From Apostichopus californicus (lineage: Eukaryota > Echinodermata > Holothuroidea > Aspidochirotida > Stichopodidae): a stretch of DNA of 64,000 nt. Within the stretch, counting starts at the first letter, position 1, and each line of letters begins with the position of its first letter. Shown here one piece after another: positions 25,887-40,134 of this stretch. A program made the translations under genes and the position numbers. Below the pieces are notes generated by a model. That model was given only the letters and a program-made list of their open reading frames with translations. It ran no database searches and was not told where the DNA came from. The stretch covers positions 1 to 64,000 of the forward strand of contig JAIPMN010007041.1 in assembly GCA_020650975.1 (NCBI GenBank), in the 5' to 3' direction.

Positions 25887-28800
25887 TTATGCCAGTTCAT
25901 AATACTTCCCTGTCACAGGATCAAAGTAACAATTAAGGCAGGGATCATAGAGGAGATCCAATTCATCTTCTCCATGTACATCTGGACCTGTCGTCAACGC
26001 CCCCGATGATCCACCTTCACTGCCCGTTGACGATGCTTGCCTCTGGTAACCAAGGCTGCCTCCTGAGAGGAGTATAAATATTAGGGTATCATGATTAAAT
26101 ATTAAAGAATTCGTGTATTCATAAAAGGTTGCCATAGATACTCCCTCTTCAATTCGTTCATATTAATTACATTTCAATATCAGACTCTTGTTTTGGAACA
26201 TTTTGTACTCTGTACAACATGCTTTTGTTAGAAATAAAGTGATTTTGGTGCCAAATAGTATCAAACAATTTCACCAAAAATCTGCTGTTTTAGACATGAG
26301 AAATAAAATATTGTAGATACCTGCTGGGTTCTCCTTTCCAGGAGAGAGTTGCTCCACCAACACCTCTTCTTTCATCTTCTCACTGGGCAGAACTATTGGA
26401 GGACTAAACAAGTTTCCCCAATCTCTGCATCAAGGTGAAACAAAAGAAGCCCATCACAAACAAATTGGGTAAATCTTCAGAATGTCAAGACCAGACAAAT
26501 CTTTACTTGAGGGGTGGCATTTAGGGCAGGGGAGGAGGGGTGGGTGGGGTTGTAACCTGTTAGTGATTTGCTGGCTAGAGGTATCACTGTCATGTTAGCA
26601 GTCTCTTACATATGTGCGTTTGTTTTGTATTCTGACCGAGGACTTGAACAAAAGAATTTCAGGTCCTCGGTTGTGATTTCTAAAGAATCACCACATTCTT
26701 TGTGATGCTTTAGGGAAACTGCAGAAAGCAGTGATACAACACAACAAAATGTGTAGAGGCATAATATATTCTCTGTCGATGTTCATTCTTACCGTGGATT
26801 AGACTGCATGAGTTTTTCTTCAGCTGCAGGGAAGTGCATCTCATCTTGGAATCTGTGGCCTCCTTTATTTAGATCCTATGAAGAAAAAATGAAAAAGAAA
26901 AACACAATACTTTTAATCGAGAGAACAGCTTTGTAAAAAAAAATTATTTCACATGTATCATTTGAATGGTGCACAAAAGCAGATATGATACGTACACATA
27001 TATGGCAAGAACAGCCAACAACGTTAGCTACAAGACTGATTGTAAACTAAGTTTTAACTATTCTTGTGCACAGCTGGATAGAGTTGGAGAAATATGCTTT
27101 GCTATTAAATATGACTCACATCAAGGAATCATTCATCTCTATTGCATAGCAAAATCATATGTAAAAATAGACAAATTTTCACCACAAATGCATGCATGTA
27201 CAGCAGCTTTGAACACACTGTAACATATAATTGTCAATATATATTATGAGAACCAAAATTCACGAACCTCCTCAGTGCTACACAAAATGTGAATACTAAA
27301 TGCTCATGAAGTCATTGATACTGTTGGTATCACACAGCAAAATGCTATTCAAATAGGTCAACTTACTACACTAATGCATAGATGTGTAGCAGTTCTTGTA
27401 ACAAATAACCTTTATACTTTCAAATATTCTATGATAAACGAAAACCTATTAGCTATTTGAAATTGCTATTCAAAATGTAAACACTGAAATAACTCTTCTC
27501 ATGTGTCCACATCAACATTGATTATTACTGACTGTCAAAAAAAAAAAAAAAATTAATAAAAGATGGATTTCCAAAGTTGCTGAAATCTCACAGGGGGTTT
27601 CCAGGTACTGAATGTTGTGGTGGTGTCATCACTAGAACTACTAAGATCGTCATCACCGTAGTTATGGAGCTCAAAGCTATTGTTCGCCTCTGGTCCTTTG
27701 TCTTCCTCGTACATTTCTTCCAGTTGCTCTCTTTTCAGACTGGCGAGCATCTTAGCCTCCAGAGAGGATGCTAAGGAACTGCTGTTGGAATGGTGCTTTC
27801 TCCAGTCATAATCCTTAGAGAAAAATGGAAAAATGGAAATATAAACAAACACCAACATCGGCACATAAATTCATCTTTTCATCATTTACTTTACAAACTG
27901 ATTTTGTCTAAACGTTGTCGTCGATGTCATCATTAATAATATGAAATATGAGGAGGAAAAGTAAACCACTACTCTTGCCCACATCTACCCTCCTTACAAA
28001 AATATATTTTTAATTCATAATATTTTACTATGGTCCCATGTCAAGTGTTTGGAGATATCCTTTGATGTAAAGTGTTATACAATCATCATCAGGAAGAGTA
28101 AACACTACTCCAGCCCCCCCCCCCAATCTACCCTCCTTACAAAAATAAGCCAACAGTACAATAATCAATTTGTAACACATATATTGCTCCATTTATAATG
28201 CAATGGATGTGGTATAAAAGGTAAAATAGAAAATAAAGCTAAACCACAGGACTGAAAATAATAAATAACAGTAACATCTTAGGTTATTTGCCCAGTTGTT
28301 CTTTAATTCATACAAATTTGTCTACTTTCAGTTTAATTTCTTTAGAGTTCTACTTTGAACATTGTGACTTCAAATTGGGATAATAAAACAACAACACACA
28401 CAAAATTCAAATACGCTCTTCTTGTCAAAAAATACAAAAATACACGTAAAAACTTCACGACTTACATCTGACAATCGTGGGTCGTTCTTTGGTATTTCTT
28501 TCACCTTACTGGCATGGATGCTCAGTCTGGACATGGTACCCATCCCTCTAGGAGATACCTGACTGGCCATCGGTTGAGGCATACCATCCGTGCCGACTAA
28601 TCCACTCCTACTTTTATCTATCCCAGAATGCTCAGCTTCTCCTTTTGCGCTAGAATTAAGTTTCCACCTCCTCAGCGTCGGCGAATGACTTTGAACGGGA
28701 AGAGGGCTCCCCGACCCGTAGTCTTCATCATCATCATCGTCATCGCTGCGGCTGGTTTCCATCTTTACGTCTTTAGGGGCGGGAGATCTCCCAAGACGAG

Positions 28801-31800
28801 GGCTGGGAGTTCTCTTCATGATAGAGGCATATGTATCTTCTGAGAGGCTTGCATCCAGGGTGTTCTTTGTAAAATCGCTGCTGTTATAATTCACTTGTGA
28901 GCCTGCTGCCTCGTGAGGAATGATCCCCTCGTCTGAAGGAGGGGAGCTCTCTTGTATCTTCTGCAGTTTGGCCTTAAAAAAAAGTACAAAACTCTCTGAT
29001 TTCTAACCTAAAGTTCTAATGAAAGTTTATGCCACTACCTACACAAAACCGACAGGGTTCTGAAGTGGTGAGATCAAACAGGTTTTTGAAACAGAATGGC
29101 ATGAGACCAGTAATAAAAACAATTAATCTACTGGACGACAAAAAAAGGTCCTTTTCCACCAGTTTTTCCAATCAGGGCATCAGTTTTTACCCTCAGTGGA
29201 CTTTAGGAAACACTTCAGAATACTTTCTGGAAGAACTTCAGTCATTTCAGTAAGTGGATTTGAGTATTATTTCACTTATAAAAAATTCATTTTTCTCTTT
29301 TCAAATGTTTACAAGGAGAACTCACCTGCAGTGCCTTTTGATCCAGGTAATTTGATCTCTCCGGTGGGAGCTGTCTGGTGGGAGCTGATCTTGGTGGAGA
29401 CATGAAGGTGTACAGGTTACTATTAGCACCATTCTCGGCTGGCCTGGAAGTAGAAAAGAAAAAGAGGTTAATACAGCAAGTAAAAAAAATAAAAATAAAA
29501 CCTTCATGGAACAAAAGTCTCAAAGCTGTGAAGACTATTATCTTTGACTATGAGTCTTTTCCTTGCTCTTAACAGCTGACTTTTTTGAGATTTCAGTTTC
29601 TAGAGGGCTATAGTCTTGTACTCGTCGGGACTAATCTTTCTTGCATGTAGTTGGACATAAAACTTTGCTAGGGCTGATGAGACTAAGAAGCACTCAGCCA
29701 TATGTAGCCAATAAAAACATGTAATATATATACAGATAGATGGATAAAAGATTTTATTTTGATATGCTCTTTCATTCAAATTACTTAAACCTTAGACTTT
29801 GGTCTAGAGGGGTCCAGTAGCATTGAAGTAGGGGTAAGTAGTTGGATATAAAACTTTGCTAGGGCTGATGAGGCTAAGAAGCACTCAGCCATATGTAGCC
29901 AATATAAACATGTAATAAATATACAGATAGATGGATAAAAGATTTCATTTTATATTATCTTTCTTTCAAATTACTTAAACCTTAGACTTTGGTCTAGAGG
30001 GGTCCAGTAGCATTGAAGTAGGGGTAAGTAGTTGGATATAAAACTTTGCTAGGGCTGATGAGGCTAAGAAGCATTCAGCCATTATGTAGCCAATATAAAC
30101 ATGTCATAAATATACAGATAGATGGATAAAAGATTTTATTTTATATTCTCTTTCTTTCAAATTACTTAAACCTTAGACTTTGGTCTAGAGGGGTCCAGTA
30201 GCATTGAAGTAGGGGTAAGTAGTTGGACATAAAACTTTGCTAGGGCTGATGAGACTAAGAAGGATTCAGCCATTATGTAGCCAATATAAACATGTAATAA
30301 ATATACAGATAGATGGATAAAAAATTTTCTTTTGATATGTACCTTTCATTGAAATTACTTAAACCTTAGACTTTGGTCTAGAGGGGTCCAGTAGCATTGA
30401 AGTCGGGGTAAAAAAATTGGGAACTTCAACAGCTCTGAAATGAGACTGGTAAAGAATGAAGTTAAAATTAAAAATTCACATTCTAAATTAAATTAATTCT
30501 GATTGGGTGACTCCACAGACAGAAAAAAAAGATGGAAATTGGAACATTTTCTTTTCAACTGTTTGCTGAAATTCTGAAAGTTTCTTCAAACCATATATGA
30601 GTTTACCTGTTAATTGATTTAGCACCTTCTGGTTTACCGTGGGTACTACTCCCATCCTCTTCGAGGGAGCTGACAATCTCCACGGACGTCGTCCGACTCT
30701 CTGTGAGAGCGACTCCAGAGTCCGTCTGAGTTAACTCTCTTCTTTCTAAAGTGTGAAAGAGGAATATTGTCACGAACCGTTTCAACCACAGTATTATCTT
30801 ACTGCACGTGGCTTTATATCTGTAAACAATTTTCAAGTCCTTGCTAGACTTTGTTTTACCTGTGTTTAAGTCCTCACTTTGGTCAGGATTGTCAAATTGA
30901 TTTATCTTTTGAAAGTAACCTTTTGTCTTTGGTTGCCAATTTATGATCATTCGACGGATACCACCGAGGATCACTCGCATCGAGATAGCTACTGATCAAC
31001 CTTGGACATTTCAAATTTTTTGGATTTCTTTCTCATTATTTTTCAGAAAAGTTTTCAACTTCAAGCATTCAAAATGTGATTTATCATCAGAGGTCATGAT
31101 GCTTTCAGCAGGATAAAAAAAAATAGGTCTTGTGGGGAGAGGGGGTAGCAGGTAGCTTACTAAGCATGCACACAAACCATCTAAAAGAACAAGTTTTACT
31201 TCAAGAGTGAAACACTAAACTTAAATTTAACATATACAATAAATTTATAAACAACAATAAATTTAACATTAAACATAACATAAACATAACATAAACATAA
31301 AACATAACATAAACTTAACATAACATAAACAACAATAAATTTAACATTAAACACTCAACTTAAATTTATGTTCAACATAAAATCGATTCCACTATCCTAA
31401 ATCCAGCCTTCATTTTATGATAGTCTGATGTCATATAACAAGCCAATCTACCAGCTAAGAGGTTTGTTGACAATAAAATGTAAATATTGGACTATTTAAC
31501 TAATGTGAATCTAGAAGAATGTGGAATAGCACTTTGTTTTCTCTTTATACAACTTCAAATATAACCAGCTACTGCTTCAACACAGTTCCACCTATTTAAT
31601 CAATTCATGTCCTGGCATTGTATCTACTTCCCTAAGTACTGGAATCAAAGTTTCCTGAATTACTTTACCTTCCCTTATCCGTCTCAAGTCATATTGCACT
31701 TCTTCGTTCTCAGACAAGCTGTCCATCAATCCCAATTTCTTCTGTGATCTTTTCTTTTTCGGAATCTTGCTTTTGTGACCTTTGACCTTATTTCTTGTCA

Positions 31801-34800
31801 CCTCATCCGATTCAGACTGACTTTCACCCCTGCTGTGGATGCTGGCATTTTTTAAACTGTTCGAAAGCGAGTCGGAGTTTCCTTCACTCTCTGGCATCAC
31901 TCCTTCCGAAGATTCGCTTTCTCTCCTCCGCGGAGGCGGTCGAGTCTCTGTATCGCTTCCAGATGTCACTTTGACCTCTGAAGACGTTCTCAACTCTAAG
32001 TTCCTCGACTGTCGGTCAGACTGACCAGAAGAAGGGTCAAATTCATGCCAGTCTTCGAGGTCGTCACGACTACCTTTACCGCGGCTGGTGTACCTCTGTG
32101 GATCATAATGCCCTTGGGTGGAACCGTCAGCTGTTCCGTTAGAATTTTGCTCTTTGAGTTCTTTCTTCTGTGAATTTTGAGAAGATTCAGACTCTCTCTT
32201 TCCGCTGCTAGGTCTCACTTTGACCACCCGGCGAGACTTCTCCGCAGATTTCTGACGGGGTGGGTGCGGCTGATGGGCCATCTTATCGTCTAGCTGGACG
32301 ACACCAGCCGACCATGTTCTACTCCCAGTCAAAGTACCTGGAGAGAATCACAGAAAAATAAAAGCTCAACTCTCTCCTTCAACTTTAAGAAACTGAAACA
32401 AACAGAAAATACTACTCTAAAAAGACTATACATATACTATGACAATGAGTCCAGATGTTAACTGCACATCTTGAAATTAAATTTATATTTAAAAGTTACC
32501 TATACTGGAAAGAGGATGAAAAAATTGTTCTTACATCATGAAATCTCTGTAAAATTGGTCTGAAAGTGACTGACATAATTGAGAATAATATTTCAGCGAA
32601 TATTCATAATGTGTTAAACAGCATTGTGCATATTCATGACATAGAAAGACTTTAAGTAATGTGTCAAAGTTCAAATTTAGATTGTTGTTTGTAAACGACT
32701 GATAAAAGATCGTATTTCATAGAAATGTATATAAAAAATTAAAAAATTCTGGCACCCGTTAGGATGATCTTAAATGACTGACATGTTTTTTCAACACTAG
32801 AAAAAATTGGAAGTCCAAGATGCATACCTCTCTCTGAATTTAAACTAGGATCTTTGACCTCCGATCCAGGATCCGACCGCTGTCGACTGTGTCCTTCTTT
32901 CCTGCTGGTGACATCTCCTGAATTTGGTATTTCTACAGATAAAGATCAAAGTCACAGTTTCATTTCACAGAACATAAAATATCCATTATTCTTAACACCT
33001 CTTAACAGTTTATTACATTTACTGAAACAAAACAGTTTTTAGCTACATGTCTATCATGGTCATGGTCAAAACAATGATTGTGAGATTTTCAAATTTTGAA
33101 TCCCACACATCAGAATGACATTATTATGAATGAAAGCATCTCAAGGCATAAAGCTTGGGGCTTTCTTCTGTACATCAGCTTCTTTCAAAACTTTGAATAA
33201 TCTTGAAGTAAGACTCGATAACAGATTGGGTGGATGGGGTGGGAGAAGGGGTCGGTAAGTGGTGAAGAGGAGGAAAGGGAAAGTGAAGACATGTCATATC
33301 TTTTGGTAAGTAAAAATATAGACAATAATAGAAACATGATAAGTTGATAATATGAAACATATCTTGGAAGAAGAGTACATATCTGTACTGGGTTCAGAGT
33401 CAGTAACAGGACTCAAGTTTTATATTAGAGCACAAGAAAACAACAGTAGAAATGTTTTTGCTACAAAGTGTTGGTACTAATTTATATCAAATATCAAATC
33501 TTGACTTCTACAAACTTACCTGTACCTCTGTGTGTTCCAGATGACCTGCTGGATCTGGATGTCACAGAACCCTTTGGGGAAAAGAAAAGACAAAAAAACA
33601 AGAAACAGTTTAAAAACCGGGGAGAATCTGTTGTGATGTATCTGCATGTATATTTCTTTCAGGATCAGTTAAACTCAGTCCTAAAGAAGAAACCTACTAA
33701 TCAGTCTTCGATACTGTCACATAATATCATCATAGTTCAAATAACACTAGACTCACAGATAAGTAACAAGGGCAATGCGTGGGTCTTATCCCCCTAAAAG
33801 GGGTTAGCAGAAACCACTTTAACATTAATAGTTAATAACAATTCCATTCTGATTCTTTCGTGCACCATCAGAAGTGGACGATGCTAAGTAACATCTGAGA
33901 CCGAGATGTTTAGAATTTAGGAAGAAACAAGTTTTGTTGAGGTTTCCAATTTACGTTGTAACAATGATGCAAGCTGGATTAGACGACTATTTGAACCGTA
34001 AACAATTTGTGACCTTGGTAGCAAGTGATTTTGTCATTTTTGTCAATGAATAAAGTTGATTATTTCATGGAAAAGGCAAAGAAACACTTTCTTCAGAGAT
34101 AACAAAGCAGTCAACAGTTATCATGCGTGTGTTGGTCTACATGAGCGGAAACTGGCTCATTAGGCTTGACCATAAACAAAGATAACTACTAGGGTCCAAT
34201 TATCACTTCTATCTATTTCCAGGAACCAATCATAAAGAAAGAAGAAAAGGAAAGGAAAAACAATCAAAGAAAAACAGGAAGGGCAGTAAGGCAAAGATAA
34301 ACAAACAGAATGGATGTTTCTTTTATCCAATACACCATCAAACTCTGAATAATAAAGAGAGCCTGCCCTCGGAGCAACTTACCTCCCTAGATGGAGCAGA
34401 TGTTGCCTTCCGGGTTTGGTTAGACTGAGGTACAGGGACCTTGGTACCAAACGCAATGTGCATAGGCTTGTCATCTTTCCCTTTCATACTGGAATTCAAA
34501 TCTGAAAATTAAAACCATCCATCACTCTCAAAATAGTTACGTTTTCTTGTTTGGATGATTTGTGAAACAATAAATGATTTTTTCCAGACAATATAAAAAG
34601 CCTGACAAAGAACACAGAATTACCCAAAAGTTAACAACACAGTTATATGGCTGACTGAGGTAACAAAGCAAGCATGAAAATTGGATCCTATACTTTTTCC
34701 TTCCACAGTAAAAGTACTGTTTAGTCACCAGAGAGGAAGCCAACTGAGCAAAGCTTAATTGTTGCATCAATTTCACATGAAAACTTTTAAAGCTGAAAAA

Positions 34801-37800
34801 TAATTATCAGTGCTGAGCTATTTCTTTTGTTTTGTATTGTAGGCCTTTCAATGATTACAATTTTGTAAAACTCTTCTTATAAATTTTGACTAATTAGATA
34901 GCCAGAACTTTATATGAACTATAGCAAACATGAGGTTTCTTTAAACTTCAGGACAGTAAAATATTATATTTACCCGGTTCTGTGGAAGATGGGGGCCTAG
35001 ATGCATCCATCCTCATCTTGATCTCCACGTGTCGTAACTTTAACATGTTAACGACCTAAGTACGGAGAGAAAGAGGAAACAGCCACAACGTAATTCACCT
35101 TAACTCAGGAAACTAATCTAACAACAAACCACATGTGACAGCAGGAACAACAAGAAACTCAATATCATATCCAATCACAAATGTTTTAACATTTTAAACT
35201 TTCAAAACTTTGGCATTTGAAATGATCACATCACAGTGATCACATCACAGGCATATGAAACGATTACATCACAGTGATAATATACACAAACGACAAAAAG
35301 AGATAATTGAAAGCATCTTTATAACCAGTGTTCCATGGATAGATATTTGGATATCTGGATAATGCATATATTTCGATAATCTTCATTATTCCCATCATCA
35401 CAATTTGCAGGTTCTTTATCTAAAACCATTTTTGTACAATAAAAAATCCAAAACTGGTTAGGACTATGGTTAAAAAAAAAAAAAAAAAAAAATAATAATT
35501 TTTGTAATTGTTTTTTTAAAAGCCCCGGAAAAGCACAAAACTTTGATGGCTAGATATTTCAAACTCTGAAGATAAAAACATCAACTAATCAATAAATACA
35601 AAGAGACCTTACTTGAGTCTGATGAACCACATCGAAAGGAAATTGGCAAGTTCTGGGAATAACATCTATTTCAACACTATTCGTTGATGGACTGATTTCA
35701 TATAGATCTGAAAGTAATCAGGAAAACACCGAACAGAATAACAGATCAGTAATAGTTTGGATAAAAACAAAAACCAAAAAAAAAACAGGAAAGTAACTTG
35801 AAATACTAAAAGACCTGACTTCTATTTGTAATAAGCAACAAAGCTAGGAATATCCATGCTCTTTTTACATTAAAAATAAGGCTTTTGAACCCATACTCCC
35901 AATTACCATATGCATAATAGCATCTATGAATTTTCTTCCAAAATGAAGGAATATCTAATGAAGTACTCGTACAGATACTATTGTTTAAGTATTATCTTTT
36001 ATCTTCCCTCACCCATGTGTAGGGAAAGGAAGAAATAAACTCTTCCGTGGGAAAAAATCTAATAAACTAAATTGGCTCTCACCATCGTCATCAGTGCTAT
36101 CCTGTGGCTGATTTTTCATGGTGAAGATCTTCCTAACTTTACAAGAGGCAGAAAGGGTGATGGAGTCCAGGGACTTGAAGGTTTGCCCTCTGAAAGCCTC
36201 TCCAACGATTGACGTCAAATCCAAGCACAGATTCAGCCACTGTCCAAGAAAGGGTGAGTCATTTAATACACGTAAATGCAGTATACCCAAGATATGAAGA
36301 CTTGAGAGGTTTAAATATTTTTTCGCTTTGCTTCAAAATCATCTAAATATTTACATAAATGTTCTACGTAGCATATCATGGTCGTTCCCGTGCCTTCCTG
36401 TTCTGTTAATATTGTGTGATACTAATTGGATATCAATAAATAGCTGCACTAGCAATTTGCCTGATTCACAACTTTTTCTAAAACAAAGTCACAAAACATA
36501 TGTATATATACTGTTAAACAAGGACTAGACTAAAAAAAAGAATACTTCCCAGCATTTTCATTTCTATACTTTAGATAATCCCCCAAAGCGCACAAACTTC
36601 TATCTCTTTTGTGTACAAAACAATACTTCTATCTCTTTGTGTTCACCATGCTCATTAACCTGTCTGTATTCTGTGCTTGTTTTTGTCCCTTCTGTTACTG
36701 TTACTTGTCATTTAGCCCTTTGAAGAAGATCCTGCTAGGATCGAAACGTCAGGCCAACTTACCTTTACACATTCTCCTACACAGGCTTTTTAGTGGATAA
36801 GCAGTTTGCTAACAGTTTTATTTTATTTCAAACAAAAACACATTAGTTTAAATATATATATATAAAGGTGTCAAAGCTTACCATGCCTCGTCTGAGCACC
36901 TGCAGGGGTAGTTTGACATGGAGTGGTGTGATTGAAATTTCCTTCTGAGCCGTAGAAAATAGCAGCCTCCTTTTATTGTTGCTATTATCCATAATGCTTA
37001 GAAAGGAAAGAAATCTTAATCATTCATCCATTCATTATGGCGCATATTCTAAACACCTGCTGGATGAGTTTAATTTCTCTTTCAATTATTTTTAGCCACA
37101 AACAATTTGGTTGTATTAAATGTTTGATACAAAGTTTAATGTCTGATGTTCTTCAAACCTCAATACTTTTGTGACTACAGACAATATAGTCATTAACTGC
37201 TGAGGCTACATCCTGAAAGGATTTTATGGAAACTAAGGGGAAGGGTGAAAGTGCGAGAGAACTGACAATTTTTTTCTCTTACAAGAATAAATCAATCCCC
37301 TCTGTAATAACTCTTGTAAACCCAATGTAACCTGCACTGTCGAAATTTTATAACTACTGGGACTCCAAATCTGATGGCATAATCAGAAATTTTTTACTTA
37401 AAGGAGGGGAGGGGGAGAGGGGTGGGAATAGGGAACATGTCAGGTCGAGAGGGAGATGTGTCTTATTGGAGGGAAAAGGAGAGAATGGGAGGGAGCTATA
37501 GTAAATCCACAGAGAAGATACTACAATACTGCAATTTGTAGGACATCTAACATACAAGTGGGAAACATGGTGCTGGCAAACTGGTTTCATAGCGGAAACA
37601 AACACACTAACTTTGTACAAAAGAATGAAACATTCTTCAAGAAATTTAATTTAAAACCTTACCCTAATTCAAGGGAGAGGGCAGCCCCCATTGGTACATT
37701 CAGCTGAATCAAGAAATACCTCTGAATCAAAGCCACTAACAAAAAGAAAGAAAAAAGAAATGTAACAAGTTATAATGCTATCATAGTATTTGCACAGAAG

Positions 37801-40134
37801 CGACCTTCACTTTTTATTGACTGAATTTATAAGTAAGATTTAATTACTCTAACGAGTGTATTACTTGCTTGAAAACTGGCATGCTATGGACTTGTACAGT
37901 TCTATGAATTTGCTGAACTTTACATGGTTATTAGCATTGCATTTTTCACCAAGATGTCAGGAAGCACTCAAATGTTTTTTTAAAGGGTGAACGTGGAATA
38001 ACTTAGAGTCATGTTTTTTCATAGCAGTTTTGAAGGTAAAATAAACTGGTTCTTTGAACTTTGTTAGCAATGTGACCATTTTGCATATTATTTTTTGCTA
38101 TGCGATACTGGATAAATTATTCCCTGGGTGATATCCCATGAGATGGCAAACTTATGACAAGTTGACAGTCGCAGTCACAGTGTTACTACGCTATGTGATT
38201 CATTATTCCGTTCTATCGTAAGGTGAATTGAGACTAACTTTGCATGCGTGTGACCAAACCTTTCGGTTTCTAAGAGAAGTCCAACATTGTCACAAATGAC
38301 TTAATCATATCATTTTGTCCAATAGTAAACAAATCATTTACCCTATCAATGTTAGAAAGCAAAAACACTTGAAAAGTAACTATCATAAAATCATACATTG
38401 GCTACACTTCCATCAAAATAATTTGTAGTTACTTACAGCTTTGCTTAGAGTCTTTAGGAAGGTGCATCTTGGTGGTGGTTGATGAACCTTCCAATGTAAA
38501 CACATAACTCTTCACTTCTTTCTCATAAATCTGTAAAATGAAGAAATTTGAGCCACATAACATTAATCTTTATGTTGTTTTATTTTTATTGCACAATTAA
38601 GTTGGAGCTATTGCATGAGCTGTATATTCACAAACGTAATCAAGTTTCTTTCAAACAAAATTCAAATATGCATTAAGGTTTCGATGATGTTTCTATTGGT
38701 AGTCTAATACCTGACGGTTTTCTTCTTAAGATATCATGCTTACAAGGCCTCTTCGGTATCCCACATATTGTTCTCTGTTTCACTGACCTCCAAGGTCAAT
38801 TGTAATGATTTTCCAATTCTGAGTAGGATCTTCAATGGCATTTATGAACATTGATCTACACATGGGTTTTCACTACTTATTTCTCTCTCTCCACCTCTGC
38901 AAGTGCAGTGATGTGCCTAGGATTTCCTGAGTGCCGGGTATACTGATCGCCATTCTGGGGGAGGGGTCTATATTTGATCAGAGATGCCAAATGCTGGCAC
39001 TTGTGTAGCTTTTTAAGCACATACACAAGTACTAGTTTTGCTAACATTTTACATTTTTTAATTTTTTTTAGTGAAATATATTACGTACCTGGTAAAAGTT
39101 ATTAGTTTGTTTCAAAGATTTTACAAGGGACCGATTGAGAGCCGTAAGTAATGTTTCTCGCATGCCTAACTGCATTATTAGTCTGTATGATTTTGGCATA
39201 GGCTAGGCCCAATTAATGTTGAATATATTGTTAGGAATGTCGGGATTTTAGATGAAAATAGTGCTGGGCGGGATTCACGATTTTTAAGACAGTGCTGGGC
39301 GGTAATTTTTAGTGCTGGGCGGGGCCGCCCTGTGCCGCCCAGCGTGGGTACATCCCTGCAAGTGTATCACTAAACGAAGGATCTAACTCCTCTAAATGCA
39401 AGTAAATATATCACACAATCATAGCAAAGGATGTTTCCCGATCCATTTCTTAAAATTCATTTCTACAAAAAGATACGAGGTCAAAAGACTTGTGGTAGAA
39501 TACATTATACATAATCATGCCTTGACATTCAGGCCATTTACTGGCTAAATGCCAAAGGACGCCCATCAATACAGACTAACTTGATAAAATCTATAACAAT
39601 CTGTAAGTTTGGTTTTTACCTTCTGGATGGATGAGCCACTCACTTTCCATTTCGAGAGTGGTTCTTTCCCTTGGCAGCTGAAAACCTCAACAAATGGACC
39701 ACCCTATGGAAGCAATATATTTAAATATATAAATGTGGAAAAAAACATGATTAAATAGCTTTCAGAACTGTGATTTACATAACCTTTCATTTACAGAAAG
39801 CTGTCATTATTATTCAATTAATATTTGGAGAATCCTAATTATTTATTAATTATTTTTTCTAACCGTGTACAAATGAACTGTTTTGCTGGAGACAATACTT
39901 TGAATTTCACAAGGTTGATGGTGCACAGACCAGACTATGGATATATCCATGGGGGGTATATTTTGGCAAAGAAGTGCTCTTTGTTACACTGAATTGGCAC
40001 CAGATTGCATCTAACCACTGTGGACCAACAGGCACTTTTGAGTAAAAAAGAACTCTTGGTCTGCTAAACCATGTTTCCCTGCAGTGGTGAAAAAGGTTGG
40101 AACTAACACTCACCTGGAACTGACTTTTGAACAT
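25887..40134 (-). CDS. CFAP20DC: CFAP20 domain-containing protein (C3orf67-type), 19 coding exons, complete
   Basis: The N-terminus carries a CFAP20/DUF667 domain, a fold shared with a ciliary doublet inner-junction protein; the cellular role of CFAP20DC itself is poorly known. Exons on the minus strand: 40134-40114, 39703-39620, 38530-38437, 37735-37663, 36996-36882, 36239-36083, 35707-35613, 35055-34974, 34501-34383, 33571-33520, 32932-32828, 32337-31669, 30745-30607, 29443-29326, 28972-28466, 27813-27592, 26875-26793, 26424-26321 and 26062-25887. They sum to 3015 nt (1004 aa) with continuous phase. Landmarks match human CFAP20DC from end to end: [104 protein letters not shown] and the C-terminal [20 protein letters not shown]. 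The middle (exons 10-15) is Ser/Arg/Glu-rich, includes an [11 protein letters not shown] acidic run, and is probably disordered. The 669-nt and 507-nt exons are long for the gene. Confidence 0.95.
29647..30412. repeat. Four-copy tandem repeat, about 190-bp unit
   Basis: The landmark GGGCTGATGAGRCTAAGAAG begins at 29671, 29862, 30052 and 30243, so units are 190-191 bp. Copies are very similar, including CTTAGACTTTGGTCTAGAGG. The array fills most of the CFAP20DC intron between exons 30745-30607 and 29443-29326. Confidence 0.95.
31210..31380. repeat. AT-rich simple repeat (ATAAACATAAC-type)
   Basis: Overlapping runs of AACATAAACATAACATAAAC and AACAACAATAAATTTAACAT are repeated irregularly. They lie in CFAP20DC intron 12, between exons 32337-31669 and 30745-30607. 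Confidence 0.8.
36640..36836 (-). mobile_element. Penelope-like terminal fragment with hammerhead-like motif, copy B (inverted relative to copy A)
   Basis: This is the reverse-orientation partner of 18061-18265, colinear over nearly 200 bp including GAAGAAGATCCTGCTAGGAT followed by CGAAACGTCAGG. It sits in CFAP20DC intron 5. No coding sequence is associated. Confidence 0.5.
38906..39358 (+). mobile_element. 450-bp inverted-repeat element with 6-bp target duplication, copy 1
   Basis: The ends read CAGTGATGTGCCTA and TGGGTACATCCCTG (imperfect inverted repeats) and are flanked by the exact direct repeat CAAGTG at 38900-38905 and 39359-39364. It contains three copies of GTGCTGGGCGG near the right end. 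It sits in CFAP20DC intron 2. No transposase is encoded. Its partner is at 54152-54600. Confidence 0.8.
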
